DNA of 64,000 nt from Obelidium mucronatum (GCA_025765595.1 JAIVFH010000004.1:248001-312000), one strand, 5' to 3'; positions 38,998 through 55,345 are shown, counted from the stretch's first letter. The notes: generated by a model from the letters alone, not told the origin. Translations and numbers: made by a program.

Positions 38998-40386
38998 ATG
39001 GTCTTTCATCGATTCTATGCATTGTGTGTAACGACCTCTTTCGTAAATGCTGTGTGGTACTCTGGATCGTTTGGGCACTACAATCCATTGATTTCGTTGG
39101 AGGCGATTCAGCAGACAGTGAATTGCGAGAACGTTGCCCAAGTTGGCCTAAATGACACATGCGGATCAATTGCGGCTACATTTGCAATGGTTGGTTTACT
39201 CTTGGTAGTGTCATGTACTTATTTAAACGCCAGACGATTGATTCGTTTGCAACGTTGAATCCAAAAGTGAGATGTGAACGTGGCAGACAACTCAACGCGA
39301 ACTCGCTGGTGTGTGTCACGATACCAAAACCGACCTCAAATCTTGTTTGCGATCACAGCTATTCACTATCAGCTGGGGACTCGTGTGACACAGTGTCTGC
39401 ACTCTTTGGCTTGAGTCCTACACATCGATTGATCTTGAATCCAAACCTCAACTGCTTTGACTCAACAGTGAATAAATCCATTTGCTTGGAAGGCCATTAC
39501 GCCGGATCGACGTCCAGTATTGGACATGCCGTCAATTTGACAACCAGCACATGGACACTTGCCGAGTCCTGTACCAACACAACAACAATAGCAGCAAATC
39601 AAACGTGCGTTGATATTTCAAGCGCATCGAATATATCTGTAACGCGACTTGGAGAATTAAATCACGGCCTTGGGAACTGTTGGAACTTGCCTTCCGACAA
39701 AGAAATCTGTGTTGCAGGCAGTTCGTCATCATCATCTACTGCAACCACCGTGACTTCAATCGAGCCATCGTCAGACGTGCCATCGCCAACGCCCTCTCCT
39801 CCTGCACCTGAGCCTCAACAGCCAGCTGAGACTGCCGAACCTCAGTCTCCGCCTCCACCTCCCCCACCTCCCCCATCACAAAATACCGGCCTCAGTGGAA
39901 ACGAAATTTCTGCCCTCCTGTCTCTACACAACAATTTCCGTGCCCGAAATGGTGTTTCCCAATCTCTATCCTGGAACTCCGCCATCGCCAACCAAGCAAC
40001 CGACTGGGCAAACCACCTCGCCGCGAGCCAATGCATGCTCGAACACGGAAACACGAACGGAGTCGGTCAGAACCTCGCCATGATGGCAGGAACTCCTGGA
40101 TTCTTTACACCCACAATGGATGCGCTTTTTAACGGCTGGGCGAGTGAATGCTTGGATTGTGGTTTGAATCATGCAACGCAGGCTGCGTGGGCGTCAACGA
40201 CGAGTGTTGGGTGTGGGCTTTCGTGGGGGACTTGGGGTGGTATGACGTGTGTTGTGTTGGCTTGCGATTATTCTCCACGTAAGTTTTTTGATTTTTTTGG
40301 TATTTCAGCAACAGTACTGACGGTTGCTCTTTTTTTTTGCGATTGTAGCTGGCAATTGGGTTGGAAGATCGTGGCGAACTGGTTGA
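38998..40386 (+). CDS. Secreted protein with three LysM modules and a CAP/SCP domain
   Basis: Three exons (38998-39189, 39234-40278, 40349-40386) join in frame to 424 residues. The first intron is only 44 nt. The start MVFHRFYALCVTTSFVNAVW is a signal peptide. Three LysM-like modules follow, each ending with Cys-x-rich VC or IC: NDTCGSIAATFAM with FATLNPKVRC; GDSCDTVSALFGLS with ILNPNLNC; NQTCVDISSASNIS with NCW. A Pro/Ser stalk (about 39775-39880) leads to a CAP domain very like that of the upstream gene: LLSLHNNFRARNGVSQ, HAASQ-type helices, GQNLAMMAG, NHATQAAWASTTSVGC, CDYSPPGNW. The last exon matches the end of its paralogue (SWRTG). It is a tandem duplicate. Confidence 0.9.
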
Positions 40387-40511
40387 TTTCTATGATATTA
40401 ATATCTACTTCTTGACATCTTTCTATGATGACGTGAGCGTTTCTCGAATATAAAATTCCTCATTATTCCCTTTGCGTTTCATCATTTTTAAAATCAAGAG
40501 AGAGAAGGGGG

Positions 40512-40699
40512 TTCGGCGTCAGCAGGCGGCAGTGTAAGGCCAGCGACACCAGTTCGAGGGTCTGGTGCAAGCACACAGGGTCCCAAGAGAGATTCAAAAA
40601 TATTTGTGATAATAGATACGTACAATGTACGCAGATTTAGTTATCACACTAAATAGAACAGATACTACACTTGATCTTAGCCAATAGGCTTGAGAGGAT
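40512..40699 (-). ncRNA. placeholder
   Basis: placeholder. Confidence 0.
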
Positions 40700-43600
40700 T
40701 GTAAAGAGCAACTGAAGGGGGTGGGCCCGCGTTTTATACCTTTTTTTGCGTGCGCAGTCGCGTTACACATCAATGCTTGGTTCTGAGCGAGAAAAAGTAT
40801 AAATACCACGCAGTCCCGCCTTTCATTTCTCCTCATCCTCTCTAGCTTTATCGCAACAACGCTTCAATCTTTCGCCTTTTACTAAAGATTGCCGTGTGGT
40901 AGGGCTGCTAAGGAGAGTGTATCTAATTTTTGGAAACCCCCTCATACTCTCTCAGCTATTGATTGGGATTGAGTATTTTCCTTCATTTCATTCGCAGGCT
41001 CTTTATGCAGTAAACAGTCTGGACTCTATTAAAGAAATCCACACTCTTACTGTTATAATCTGCCGTCGAATTGTTTATAACTCTAGTTTTAAGTGTGACA
41101 TGAATAAATACCAAATAAACCTGACACTTCATCAGACATTTTATTCTATTTATTGCACATGCTGCTGTCTAATGGACATACGATTGCGCTCGCTCCAATC
41201 CGAATCGAAGGAAGTTCACCTGCCAAGTTCCAAGAGCTCCATGATTTGGCAACAGCTCTGGAACTCTGGAGTTGTCTTGGTCCTCGAAATGGAAACGATT
41301 GCCAAGGCCGATTCGGAAGCGTTTCGAAACTGTCATTGAATTAGGATCTGGTCGCGGATTGGGAGGGCTGGCTGCAGCCTCGCTGTTTCCTGGTGCTAGA
41401 GTCACTTTGACTGACGCCTCTGATGAGAGTTTGGCAATCGCAACGGATGCCATTGCTTTGAATGGGCTCTCCAATTGCTCGACATCCGTTCTTAACTGGT
41501 ATTCGTACAACGAAAGCGATAGTTATGATCTTGTTATTGGTGCTGATGTGCTATACTTGGGGCGGGCTGTTAGGGCTATTGTTTCTCTGTTGACACGATT
41601 GATGAAACGAGAGACGGGGCGAGCTATTTTGGTGGATCCGGATCGCTGCTTTGCTCAAGATTTCGAGGATGAATGTGCTGAGAAGGGACTTGCCGTGGAA
41701 CGCGTTATTCGGAAACGAGGGGATTTGAATGAGGAATTGCTGGGTACATGTGATGCCAACGTTCAATGCAAACAGTTCAATGTGTTCTTTGTTACTTGGA
41801 TGAAATAAAAGTAGGTACTAGAGTTATTTGGTTTATCGACTTTTTTTTTGAAGGAGAGTCGAAACGGAAGTTTCCAACATAGTCGGCATGTCTGAAGATG
41901 TTCTGGATCATCTTCAGATCCGAATTACAGTGGTTTTGGGGTTTATACGTTTTCATCAGCCTTCTTTCGAGAACAGGATTCCTTCCAGAAGCTCAATTTA
42001 CCTTCACACAAACATCTTAAAAACTGCTAGATGTTGAAAACAGCTTACTCGATACATGGGCAGATTCTGAGAAATTTGATTCTTCTGTCTGGATTTGCCG
42101 CGTCTTTGACTCTGAAACGACATCGCCACTTCAACGAGCGCAAATTACGACACCGTTGAAAATTATGGTTTAAAACTAATAAAACAACGATCATCGCAAA
42201 CGTTCCTTTATTCCTACCTTCCTTCTTGCCCTTTGTGGTGTTCAGGACCCTTGCTATGAATCTATTTTTAGCATCAGCCACCAAAACATAATATTTTGCA
42301 GAACGCATATACGCGCTTCTTGTCGAAACAAATACCACGGCTTGCTTGACAAATGTCTGAAACGCGGAGAATAAAAAAAGAGAAATTCGTTTTGACTTTT
42401 GTTTTGCAACAGATTGTTTCAAATTGTTAGGTCACGTGAATGGTGACAAAGCAAAGGAGCAGTTTGTCTGGCACGAAGCTGGGCGGCGATCGCATCGAGC
42501 GACAGAAACTAAACATCTTGGTTGCGCTGTGATAATTCCATCTGAGGTTTTCGCCTTATTTTGACATCTTTTTAAATTTGGTGGCTGAAGGACAAAAGTG
42601 AAGGACGGGCCTTAAGATTGCTGGAAAAAAAAAGTTCCATTTGGCAGCACTCTTATAGACATTATGCAATACGCTATTACGCCGTCACTACTGCTACTAG
42701 CAATTCTCCAGAGCACCAATGCCGCCTTCCTGACTCAAGTGCGGGGCCATGTGTCTCCCTATGCCCAAGGTCAATCCCTAGCAGCTGTCCTCTCTTGCTC
42801 GCGGACGTACTTGGTGCTAGACAAAGATGGAGAGGCTAAAGGAATGTCGTGCGATGCAGTGCAAGCTGCAACCGGAGTGGTGAGTGCTTTGAGCTTGAAT
42901 TAGAAGGTTGTGTCTGAACTTTGTCCATAGCCAATTGCTACTCTTCAAAGCTTGAACTCTGCACTGGACTGTTCGAATGTTATTCCGAACCATTCTTTTC
43001 TCTGTTTAGTTGATCCAGATCTACCCGAAAATGTTAACATCCAGTGTTCTTTGGCATACTGGCTGGAAGCAAATGAGTCTTGCGAAGCCATACAATCTGC
43101 ATTCTCGCTGGACACAAACAGCTTCAATCAACTCAATCCTTCGGTGACTTGCTCCTCCCTTCAAGTAGGGGGTGAAGTTTGTATTGAGGGAACTCTCGGC
43201 ACAAACAAGGAGTTGCGCATTGGCGGTCCACCAAAAGCATTTTCTCCTTCTCCAGTAAAGCTCGCATCTGATTGCAACGCTTTTACAACTGTTACTTCCC
43301 CTACTGCCTGCTTGGACCTTTTACAAGCATCGGACCTTTCCATTACAAACCTTGCGCGCTGGAATGGTGGCTTAAACTGCTGGGGTTTGAAGCAGAACGA
43401 CACTCTCTGTACTGGTGTAGGAGCCATCATTGGTTCATCAGTATCTCCCTCTCCGCTGTTGTCCCCATCGCCACCTAGCGCTCCTTCGCCACCAAGTGCT
43501 CCAGCCTCACCTTCCCCGCCAAGTGGGCCATTGTCGCCTTCACCTCCTAGTTTTCCCGTCTCACCGTCCCCGTCTCCAGTTATTCCATCTCCATCTCCAG

Positions 43601-46600
43601 TCGCGCCTTCTCCGTCTCCTCAAGCAGTTGTTGTGGTGTCACCGCCACCACCATCGCCCTCTCCACCACCACCGGTTATCCATGTCGAACCATCTCCATC
43701 GCCTATGGCTCCTCCGCCCCCACCATCCCCATCGCCTATTGCTCCTCCACCCCCACCATCCCCAGCACCTCCTGCTCCTTCGCCGGTACCGGTGGTTGTC
43801 GTAACTACCCAAGCCAGTTCAGGTTCAGGTTCTGGAGGAGTGGCTGCAGATGGCGGACATCCAGAAATCCCATTCAACGACGGTGCGAGTCCTGGTTCTG
43901 GTGCCAACTACGTGATTAGCTGGAACTGGTTCAACGGCCCAACTACTGACTGTGACGCATCCATTACCGCCGACCAATTCAACACTGGTTTCTACGCAGG
44001 TGCTCAAAACATCCCAGCATTGTGCGGAAAGTCGGCCACATTCTCATACAGAGGAAACAGTGTCACTGTCCAGTATGCGTGGATGACAGGCGGTGGAACT
44101 TTGTATCATGAATTGTCGCCACAAGCCTTTGCGCAGTTGATTGGGATCTTCAGCGAAAGTGAATCCAAATATGGATGTGACTGATTTCAAGATTGCCATC
44201 AGCGATCCTGGGAAGAGTGGTTGCAACCTGTAATGGTGCCTATTGCTGAGCCCCGTTTTTTAAGTCCCCTTAAGTGATATTGTATTTATGCTTATAGCAG
44301 CATTGTTGTGTGTTTATTCTTTCAGTCAGTGAGCATATCCTTAAATAAATTACTTTTATTATAATCAACGGTACTTTCTGTCATTTTGAATCGGTTGAAC
44401 TTCATCAGGCCTAAAATGAAATAAAAGTACTAAGTTGAAATGAAAAGAAACCATAAAATCACCAACCTCCCCAACACAATAATCCCAACTTCATCGTCGA
44501 CTGTATAGAACGGTTCGCCAATTCGTGCGTTCACGTTGAGTCGAGACCATATCTCGCTTACGGGTGCATTTGCAGTACCGTAAAGCAGATGAGCAAAAGA
44601 AGAAGTTGCAATCATTGTTAAAAAGTATTTTGGGTCGCGCACTGTCCGGATAGCAGGCGATAGGGGCAAAGGACAAAATATCCAGCATGTAGCCAACATT
44701 AAACTGATGAAACTCAGAATTAATTGGATGGACGCAACGAGAAACATAGCCAGAGATCCATTAAAATTCAAAAATACAAGCATTTGGTCCTGCCGAATAT
44801 AATACCGGGGACAGTATTTCCCCTTTGAGTCAAACGATCGCTGTATTCCAGCCCTTAGAATTACACTGTACAATGCCTCCATAGCAGGCTCTAATTGCTG
44901 AATATCTTTGACAACGCTTGAATTCCTGGAGTCACCAAGGAACGATGCTTCGAGGAATCCAGTTAGGACAAAGGTAAATAATTTTTCTGATGGAATTATT
45001 GTGGCCACCGCATTTGAAAAAGCCGTGCCAGTGACCTGTTTGTTGTTTGCGTAATTTGTGGAGTTTGGATCGAACCAGTGCAATAGAGGCCGTAGAACCA
45101 TCGGTTTCAAATGAAGTAATAACATCAACGTCTTGTATGTCTCTTATAGATGTGTCGCAAACCGGAAACTGATCTTGTATACAATATCGTGGGTCAACCA
45201 AAATGATCGTGGATGTAACAGTACTACTATTTGCCTGCCTATTGGTGTGTATTAGAGCCAATGCCGGTTGAATCACATATTCCTCCTCGTCTATGGACAG
45301 GCGTAGGTTGTTCGAATCGAAGATAAAACATCTTTGGGAACTGTTGGGAACTGGTGACTATTTGGGCTGAAGCAACTGCAATTCGAAGATATACTCATTT
45401 GGAAACCAGCTCCAATAATTGAATCTCCTTCTCCGACCTGCACCAACAAGCTGCGGCCCAAATAGAAATTGAGTTTTGTTGGCAAAACAACGCTCTGTCG
45501 ATCGAAGACATCCCAACGATTTGCTCATCATCAAATTCATTGTTCCTTCAATGCTCTCTATTGTAGGATATGTTCGATCTGACATGAAGTTTATATCGGA
45601 GCTGAAAACAATGCAATCAATTGGTGTTCCGACACTAGAAACAAGCGAAGCAGTAAACCCAGTCGCTGTGATTGGGGCTCGAATCTTGACAAATTCAACT
45701 GCTACCCACATTAGAGACAGAATCAAGAGCTTTTTTCCGATGTGGAGAAGTCCTTGGCAGATTATATGCGAATTTTAGGCGACCGAAAGAGCTCGTTTGC
45801 ATAAAACCACAAGCAACTAATCTGGTACATACGATAAAAGCATCAGTTCAAGTATTCTTTGTCAGATAACTAGTACTCACGCATAGCCTTCCTCGGATGT
45901 CAACAGCATTGCCAAATATATGGAAACCCCGCAAGTCATACAGTCAAGAGTATATGTATTTAATATTAGAACAGTCAATTCCAGAATAGTTCCGAGGCAC
46001 AGTTTTAATGCTGACGGTGGAATAGACAAGATAACCCCATTCGACATTGTCCAGCCAGCAAGAAGCAATAACAGATTTAAAATAACCGCGACAAAAATAT
46101 ATCCAATTGCAATCATTTTCTGAAACGGTGTATCTTGAACGTAAACGCCATGTCGGTAGTGGTCAGCAAGACTAAAGTTCGATTTGGACATCTTCGATTG
46201 GAATTTATTGAGTTGATAGCCGCCCGTGGATTGCCAAGTACCCTGACGCTGTAGCCTCGAAGACTTCACTGGTAGACCAGAGTCCCGTGTCACATTTGGG
46301 CTGCTCTTCGAACCAATTGAAGCAACTCTTCCTTCAGAAGACCTTGTTTGTTCGAATGATTCCTCGCCATCCTTCGCCCTCTTCACTTATACATACTATG
46401 GGCGACGGTGGTGCGCTCATGTCAATGTGATTGGAAGCGTTGCTCAGTAATATGGTTAACAGTAAATCTATGCAAATCTTCTTCTTAAATAAGCAAGCAA
46501 TAAAAAGTAAAATAAAGAATATAACAGGTTCACGCGTAAATTCTGCCATTCACAAGATTTTTCACCATCCTGGGTCTCTCCAACTTGATCCTGCCAATTG

Positions 46601-49600
46601 GCTCTCCCAATGTATCCAGCGATTCGCCGATCCGGGTAATATGATCTAGATTCTGCCACATGACGTGGTTCTGCGCGTTTGCTGTTCCTTGTAGATTTAT
46701 CCAAAAAGGCGATTCACAAAGTAGGGAAATAAAGTACATAGGATGCGTAACAACTTTGATGGCAGGACCAAGGGGAACTGGAGAGAAAAACCATACACTC
46801 CCAATTACTAATGCAAATAAACTCGCAGCCAATTGAATCCATCCAATTATGTATACAGCTATTGTTCCTTGGAAATTAAAGTAAACTGATGTTACATCCT
46901 TCCTTGAAATTTCTCGAGTACACGAAGTACCCTTTGAGTTGAAAGTGCGTTGGAATCCACCTCTCAAAATAATGGAATAGAGAGTTTCTATTCCACTTGG
47001 AAATAGCGTTGGGTCAATGGCTTTCAAGTCAGGACTTGTCCAGTAAATCAAGGCATTAACAAGTGCAGGAACATTTGAAACTAGGGATTGCGGTTTTCCA
47101 AGTGGCCAAATCGTTCTTAACGCTTTCAATACAGCCGCGCTGCCAATTTTTTTGGTTGGCAGGATATGGTGAATCTCGGAATTAGTTAAAGCAATAGATG
47201 CCGTGGTGCCATCAGTCTCGAACGATGCGGAGACTACTGCATCTTGGAAATTGCTGATATTTGTAAGACAGACAGGCATAACTGATTTCGAATATCCTCC
47301 ACATATTTGAGTGTGCCCCAGTATTGCATACGACAGAATACTGGTATTTGTTGCTATGATTGTGCTCGTCAGAAAAATAAACGGGTTCTTGGTTGCACGG
47401 CTCAATGCTTCTTGGTCTGTCGTAGTCATAACACCAGCATTGATAACTTCTTTGGAATTTGTTTCGGTACACTTGCATTTGGTGGCGACTGTCATTGCAT
47501 ACCCATTGCCGACAATGGTGTCTCCAGTTCCAACTGCTCCTTGTAGCTGGGGCCCAAACACGAATTGGGATCCATCTGCTGGGCAGTCGCCTCGTTCAGA
47601 CCGCATACAGCCAAGAGCATTTCCGAAAAGAAATTCAGCAACACCGCCAGAGCTTTCCATCGTGGGATACGTCCTATCGGTCATTTTGGCGAAATTTGCG
47701 TCGAAAACAATGCAGGAGACGCTATCTGCTAAACTTCGAACTTTTCCCGAAATGACTCCAGTTGCAGCTATAGGTGACAATAATTTTGTAACTTCCAAAA
47801 GAATCCACACGTATGATATGCGTTCTAGCGCTTTGCGGCATGGAGAATTCAGAGATAATGACTGCGCAAACGTTAACCGATTGATTGGTTTCATTTGAAG
47901 AAGGCCACAAGCAGAAGTACTGTTGTTTCATTCCGTTCAAACCTTTTTAAAACTAAGCATACCATTTTCTTACCCATAACCGCTTTTGTTGGTCATTAGC
48001 ATGGAAACAAATATCGCTACTCCCAGATCTAACAAACGAAAAAGATTATTTTTCGCCTTGTAGGATTAACTCTTACCAAGAGAATTTATTGTCAACTCGT
48101 TGGTTATCAAGGCTATCAGTTCCACGATGACTCCACAAGTGACATGGACTGCACTTGGTGGTAACGGCAATTCCAAAGGTGCTTGCATTTTCCACGCCAA
48201 TAAAATCAAACCAATATTGAGAATTGATGCGAGAAAGATGAACTTCATGGCAAGGAACCTTGTTGCGAATGTCTCTGAAACTTCTTGTGCATGGGGGAAT
48301 TTACTCATTCCAATCGAAACTGTAGATTTCGAGTACATGCTGCCACTTTCTCTGGGCTGCTCCACGTCTTCAGGAGTTGCAATTTGTTGTTGGGTTGTTC
48401 TTGTAAAGTCATTTTTCTCTACGTCAAACAGCTTGATAACCGCTGATTCGCGCACCATGTTGGATTTAATTGTTGCGCCAGATGTTCGCCTGTTTTCGGC
48501 TGTATTTTCTTCGTCTAATTCGCCAAACTCGTTTGGTTTTACAAACATCTGAAAAAATGAAGGTCTTCTGGAGGGTTTTGGTTTGTCTTCTTCTTCAGTT
48601 TCAACATCAGCGTAGTGCCCATGTTTGTCCATTCCTGCATAACTGCTGAGACTGCCCCATTTGTGTATAACATCGTGAACACTCAGTGACGAGGAAGAAT
48701 TTTGACGAATACTGGAAGGATGCACAGCAAGAAGGGAGTCTTGCCCCGCTATTGATTTCGCGTTTGACGGAACCAGTTCATCCGCTTCTTTTTCATCGTC
48801 CGTCTCGTCGTCAGTTTTGGAGCGGTTGGATGCAGAAAACCGGAGAGCCGTTACCATAAAGGAATCGCGGCGTTTTCCTGTTGGTTCAACATTATCCCCT
48901 GAAAACCGGCGTTCCGTCAAATTCACAGAGTCTCGTTTCAATTTCGCCTCTTGTATTGCACTGATAATTTGGTCATCTGATTCATCGCTATCGTAGTCGT
49001 CTTCAGACGCCATATCCGGTTTAAATTCGGCTGTGTCCCCATCGGGCAAACCATCCGCGCGCTTGTGGACGTCAGTGAAGAAGTATCAGCAGCACTGGTT
49101 GATCCACTCCCACTCATTATAGTATTTAAATCGCGGAATTCAACTTGCTCCACGGTCTCGCGGAACTTGACACCCTTCTTTTCTCGAGACGTGATAAGTC
49201 CTGCTCCAGGACGCATCGATGAAATAAGCCGATTTTCTTGATTCAAAGAATCACCCATATTCTAAAACGAAACACAAAAAAAATGCTTTGGGTTCGTTTC
49301 GCTGTCGTTCAATTAGAGTAGTTTTGACAAAAACCTTTCTCGTCATTCCAGGACTGGTGATAGCATTTGTATTGAAATTGCCGCCTTCTCCTGAAGTCTA
49401 TAGAAGTTTATTTTGGGTGTGTTTGTGTTTGGTGTTGAGTTGAATCGATATTCAATGTCGGACTGATGACTTGGGGCTACATTAACAAACCTCTCTTTTT
49501 GAGAATATATTCCCAATTTGAGATCCGACAGAGCGCCGCCGTGACATGCTTCCGGAATCTTCGTTTCCAACTTGAAGTCTGAAGGAGTTGTGGCGTTTGA

Positions 49601-52600
49601 TCATTTGCGGCGATGGCGGCTTCAGGTTGGAGCTGTCTCTATTGTTACTCGTGTTTCCCTTCTCGGGATCAGCGACTTCGTCGGTCTAAATAGAGAGTCC
49701 GGCTGTTTTAGCAACGCGCTGGTACGACTCTGGCTAGTAGTGTTCTACAACGCGTTACCTTCTTCTTGGAGAACATCTTTTGACTATGTCGCGTATAATA
49801 AAAATAAATAAAAAAGATCAACCTTGATTGATTCAACTGAAAATCTTTTGTATTTGAAGATGAAAAAAAAAGGAACAGCAGAAGAAAGACGCAAAAAAAG
49901 CAACTGAACCGATTTTTATCCCCTACAATTCTTGATCAAGCATACATTCGTCCATTTGCAAGAGATCGTACAAGTTTTGGTCTATTGAAAAAAAAACCAG
50001 CGAGAACCCAAGTCAGCAACGTGAAAGCCGAGAGCTTCAAAAAAAAAAAAAAAAAAAAAACGATGCTTACCTTTCCATCTTGATTCTTCCAACCGGCTCC
50101 TCCATTGTTTCAAACGACTCACCAATCCTTACAATCACATCAATAGCTTGCCAAATTACATGCTCTTGGGCATTTCCTGTTCCCACCAGGTTAACCGCAA
50201 ACGGCGACTCACACAATACACTCATAAAGTACGTCGGTTGTCGAATAACTCGAATCGCAGGTCCTAACGGTATCTCTGAAAAATACCAAACAGAGCCCGC
50301 AAACAAGGCAATCAAACTCAAAAAACTTTGCAATCCACCGGCAATGTAGATGCAAATACTTCCCCATGGCGTCAAGTTCACTACTGTTTGGTCTTCCCTC
50401 GAGATTTCTCGCACGCAGGTGCTTCCCGCAGAGTCCCATGTACGTTGCATGCCAGCTCGAAGTAAAATAGAATACGCTGTTTCCATACCAGGATCTAGTA
50501 GGGTTGGATCCACGGCAATGAGATCGCTACTGCACCAGTACAGAAGCGCGTTCATCATTCCTGCTACGTTGGAAACCAAGGGAAACACTTGTCCCGCTGG
50601 CCAGATTGCATTCATTGCGTAAATCATGGAATCCACGGTGACGGCAGATTCGCGTGGATCAACGTGTTCAGCGACAGAGTTGACCAGCGCAATAGAAGCT
50701 GTGGTACCATCGGTCATGAACGTGGCAGCTACACTTGCGTCTTGAAATCCGCCTACTGTCGTATAGCAGATGGGTACAACGTAATCTGAAATTCCACCAC
50801 AAATTTGCATATTTCCAATTGTCGAGTAAGATCCGAAGCTTGTATTCGTCGCTGTTATACTGTCGAAAGTCATAATGAATGGGACACTGAGGTTCTGCAA
50901 TGCAGTCATAATTGTCTTCTGTTCTTGCATATTCATGATATGCTCTTGAATCACAATGGGGCTTGAAACATCTGTACATTGGCAATTGGTTGCTACGAGC
51001 ATTTGAAAACCTTGGCCGAGAATCGTGTCTCCTGAACCAACGGCTCCGTCGAGCTGCGGACCAAACACAAATTGAGATCCAACTTCATTTGACAAACAAT
51101 CGCTTCGTTGAGAGCGCATGCATCCAAGTGCATTTCCAAAGATAAATTCAGCCACTCCACTGGAGCTCGTGAGGGTCGGGTATTGCCGATCTCGCAAATT
51201 GGATGGATGATAGACTATACAATTAACTGAGTTGGCGTGGGTTCTAACACTTTTACTCATTCACTCCAGTCGCACCAATCGGTGACAATAATTTCATAAC
51301 TTCTGCTAGTGACCATAGATATGCCACACGTTGCAAGTTTTTTCGGCATGGAGAGTTAAGGGAGAGTTTTCCTGTAAAGTTGAGCCTATGGATAGGAGAT
51401 GATTGCATAAACCCGCATCCAGCCATACTATAATTTCGTGTACCTTTAGTATTCCGTGTGGTTGCAATTTTCCTTCTTGTTTGCCTCACCTGTAACCCTT
51501 TTTTTTGACAATCAAGCTGGCGAGAAAAATGCTACCGCCAATATCTAGAACAAGACGCAATAAATTGATACGAGAAACAAAGCGAGAGATAAAATGTGAA
51601 TAAACACACCCATTGCTATTATCGTCAGTGCGTTCGTAAAAAGCAACAAAATTTCGATGACAACTCCACCAGCAAACTCAACCACTTTCGGGGACACCAT
51701 GATTGTGAGTCCTTCATGTGTCATTCCATGACCCAAAACCACAAGCAGAATGTTTAAAACCAAGACAGTAATAATGATTCCAATTTCACGCGTTTTGCTT
51801 CCAAACGTTTCAGATACTTCTTGAGCATGAGGATATTTGGAAAGCCCTATGGATGCAGCAGAGCTTGTAAAACTCGCATGGCTATGCCGCGCCGCGTTTG
51901 CTTGGGCCAAGGGGTCGGGTGAGTTGGGGAGGGGAGGGATATAGCCGACGCTTTCATTTGCATCAATCTTACTCTTTGAGTTATGGGTGTCTGTTCGATC
52001 TCCCTCGTCTATTATCTTTGTTTCGACCAGTTTGTACTCCTTTTTTCCTGGAGGGCCGTCCTTTTTCCCCATCTTTGATTTCCGCGGTGATTCCATGCTG
52101 TAGGCTAGTGAGCCTGATTTTGCCATTGATGTGACAGATGGCGGAAGTGGTGGAACATTATCTGCAGCCGCGGGGCCATCTTGGTTGATGACGAGTAGAG
52201 GAGCTTCTGTCGATCTATCACGGTCCATTTCTTCTTTGGGGCTCTTTGAAACCAAATATTGCCAGTTTTCTTGACTTCCTTTGTCTTGGTACAGTGAGTG
52301 ACTTGATTAAGACTTGCTAAGTTGCAAAGGTCAAGTTGATTGCCCTCAATTCAGAAATGGAGTTGAGGATCTTTTCTAAGATGCAAATCTCTTGTCTTTA
52401 TTTAACTTTTAGTAACGGCAGAACATACTCAGCGGTTATCATTTTAACAAGCGGTTGGATGCAATGGTGAAGCGGGTAAATTCCGGATAAACTGTTCATG
52501 TTGTTTGTTTATTTCCAGGTGGCGCGATCATTCTGTCTCCCGACAAAACATAAAAGTTCAAAGTGGAACAAAAAAACTGCTGCACAAAAAACTCTCACCA

Positions 52601-54691
52601 AATCACACTCAATGAGACCAACTCTCTTTGCCCGCTTCCCTTGCCTCCTTCCGTCCAAGTGCCTCTTTATTCCAAGCAGCGCAGCGCGACAGCTTCAAGG
52701 CCACCGCCACTGTCCTCACTCAAACAGCCACTGTGTCTGAAGGCTCTGCTGCCACTTCCTCTGCCGCGACCGCCGCCGCAAGCACCGCCGCCGCATGAAG
52801 TCGAAGGCTGCCGAGCCGCTGTTTGTTCTCGAGAAGGAGCTCGTGCACTTGTAGTTTTAATATCCGTAACATCGTTAATTGCCGTCCTGTACATTATTAT
52901 TCCCTCTTACTTTGTAGTAATAAACCAATAACCGAATGATAAGAATATCTTACTTTCTTTTTATACTTCTTCTGTCAACAAATAAACACTGAAAATGAAC
53001 GCCAACGCATCGTTCCTCGGCGGCGGCGGCGGCGGGCCCGCGCTGTCGCTGGCGGGGCGCCTCGGGCAGCTCAACGGCCTCAGCGGCGGCGGCGGCGGCG
53101 GCCTTTCGAGCGACGAGTTTCCGTCGCTGACGCCGGCGCAGCAGCAGCAGGTGCAGCTGCAGCGGCGCCTGCAGCAGCAGCAGCAACAGCAACAGCAGCA
53201 GCAGCTGAGGAGCGTGCCGCTGGGTCTGGGCGGCGCGGGTGCGTGACGCGCCAACAGTCTTCGTGCCTAACGAACAACTACAACTACAACTACACCAACA
53301 CACAGGCAAGCAGAGTCAGTTCCTGCCGCAGAGCATAAACAGCCTCAGCAACCCCGTGCTGGGCGGAAACGCCACGCCCGGCCAGTTCGGAAACATCGTC
53401 GGAAACATGCACTCGCCGCCCTCCCTGCTGCAGCAGCAACAGCTGCTCCAACAGCAGCAGCAGCAACAACAGACTCCACCCGCTGCCCACCAGCTGCTGC
53501 CGTCGGCCCTTACGAACGATAAACACGGTCTGCTCGGTCTGATCGACGTGCTACGGCTGAGCGCGGATCCCGACACAAACATGCTGTCTCTGGGATGCGA
53601 ACTCACATCACTTGGCCTCAACCTAAACTCACCGACCCCATTGTACACGACTCTTGCATCAGTATACACTCCAGCGCAGCCAGACGCGCCGAGCGATCCG
53701 CACTTTTCTGTGCCTTCATGTTATCGTGTTCCAGTAGCAGATGCAGACTTGGATCCAGCTGAGACGAATTGCCGCATCTAGCGAAGATGCGCTTCTCTTT
53801 GCTTTTTATGCTTTTCCACGTGATCGGATTCAGGAAGCTGCGGCTCAGGAGTTGTACAGTCGCGGCTGGCGTTTCCACAAGGAGATAAAAGTCTGGCTTA
53901 CGAAAGAGTCGAATAGTTGTTTCATCGGCAGCAGCATCATCATCTGTAGGAGAAAAGGGTAATTCGGCTGCCTCTGGAACAGAAGGCGGAAAAGACAATT
54001 CCAATGACCCGTCCGCATCGTCACCCGTCCTCTCCATCAATCGAATATGTTTCCGGGGAACGCGGGATCTTTGTCTTTTTTGATCCAGCCAATTGGCAAC
54101 GCGTAAAAAAGGAATGGGTTGTCAGTTTGGATGTTTTGGAGGAGAGGAATTGTGGCAGTTCCATCATCAGCAGAACTTGCGTGAAATACGATGTTATTTT
54201 TTGTAGATGAAAAAAATGATGAAGGTTTTTTTTTTTTTGGTTGTTGAGTGGTTTATTATATGAATATATTCACACACCGACTGGCATGCTACTTTCGTAC
54301 CCGTTCGTAATTATCCCTAAACCAGTTTACAGATTCCTTCAATGCTACAGAAAAAAGGGGGTGAGCGTTTTTGAGAAGGGGGGTTTCAATCATTACCAAC
54401 CATCCTCAAATGGCGTAAACTGAAAGTCCAGGAATCAAACTCATCAACTTTTCGTTTGATGCATGTTTTTTTGTATTGTCCGTCGCTTCTTGAAGTATCC
54501 CACACAATTTCGCCTCTAAAGTCCATGGCTTTGGCGATACATTCCGCCACATGTTTGATTGTAACTTCATCCGATTCTGAAACTAATATAAACTGAATAA
54601 AAACCAAAGCCATAGAAGTAATATATAACAAAAAAGGAATAATCGTATAGAGGTGTGTATACCTGATAAGATGATGGGTTCAATGCTATCA

Positions 54692-55013
<322 letters not shown>

Positions 55014-55069
55014 CTACAGTGTCAGCTTGCCTCCTCCTGTATACTATAATATATAATTCATAGTTATCA

Positions 55070-55345
<276 letters not shown>
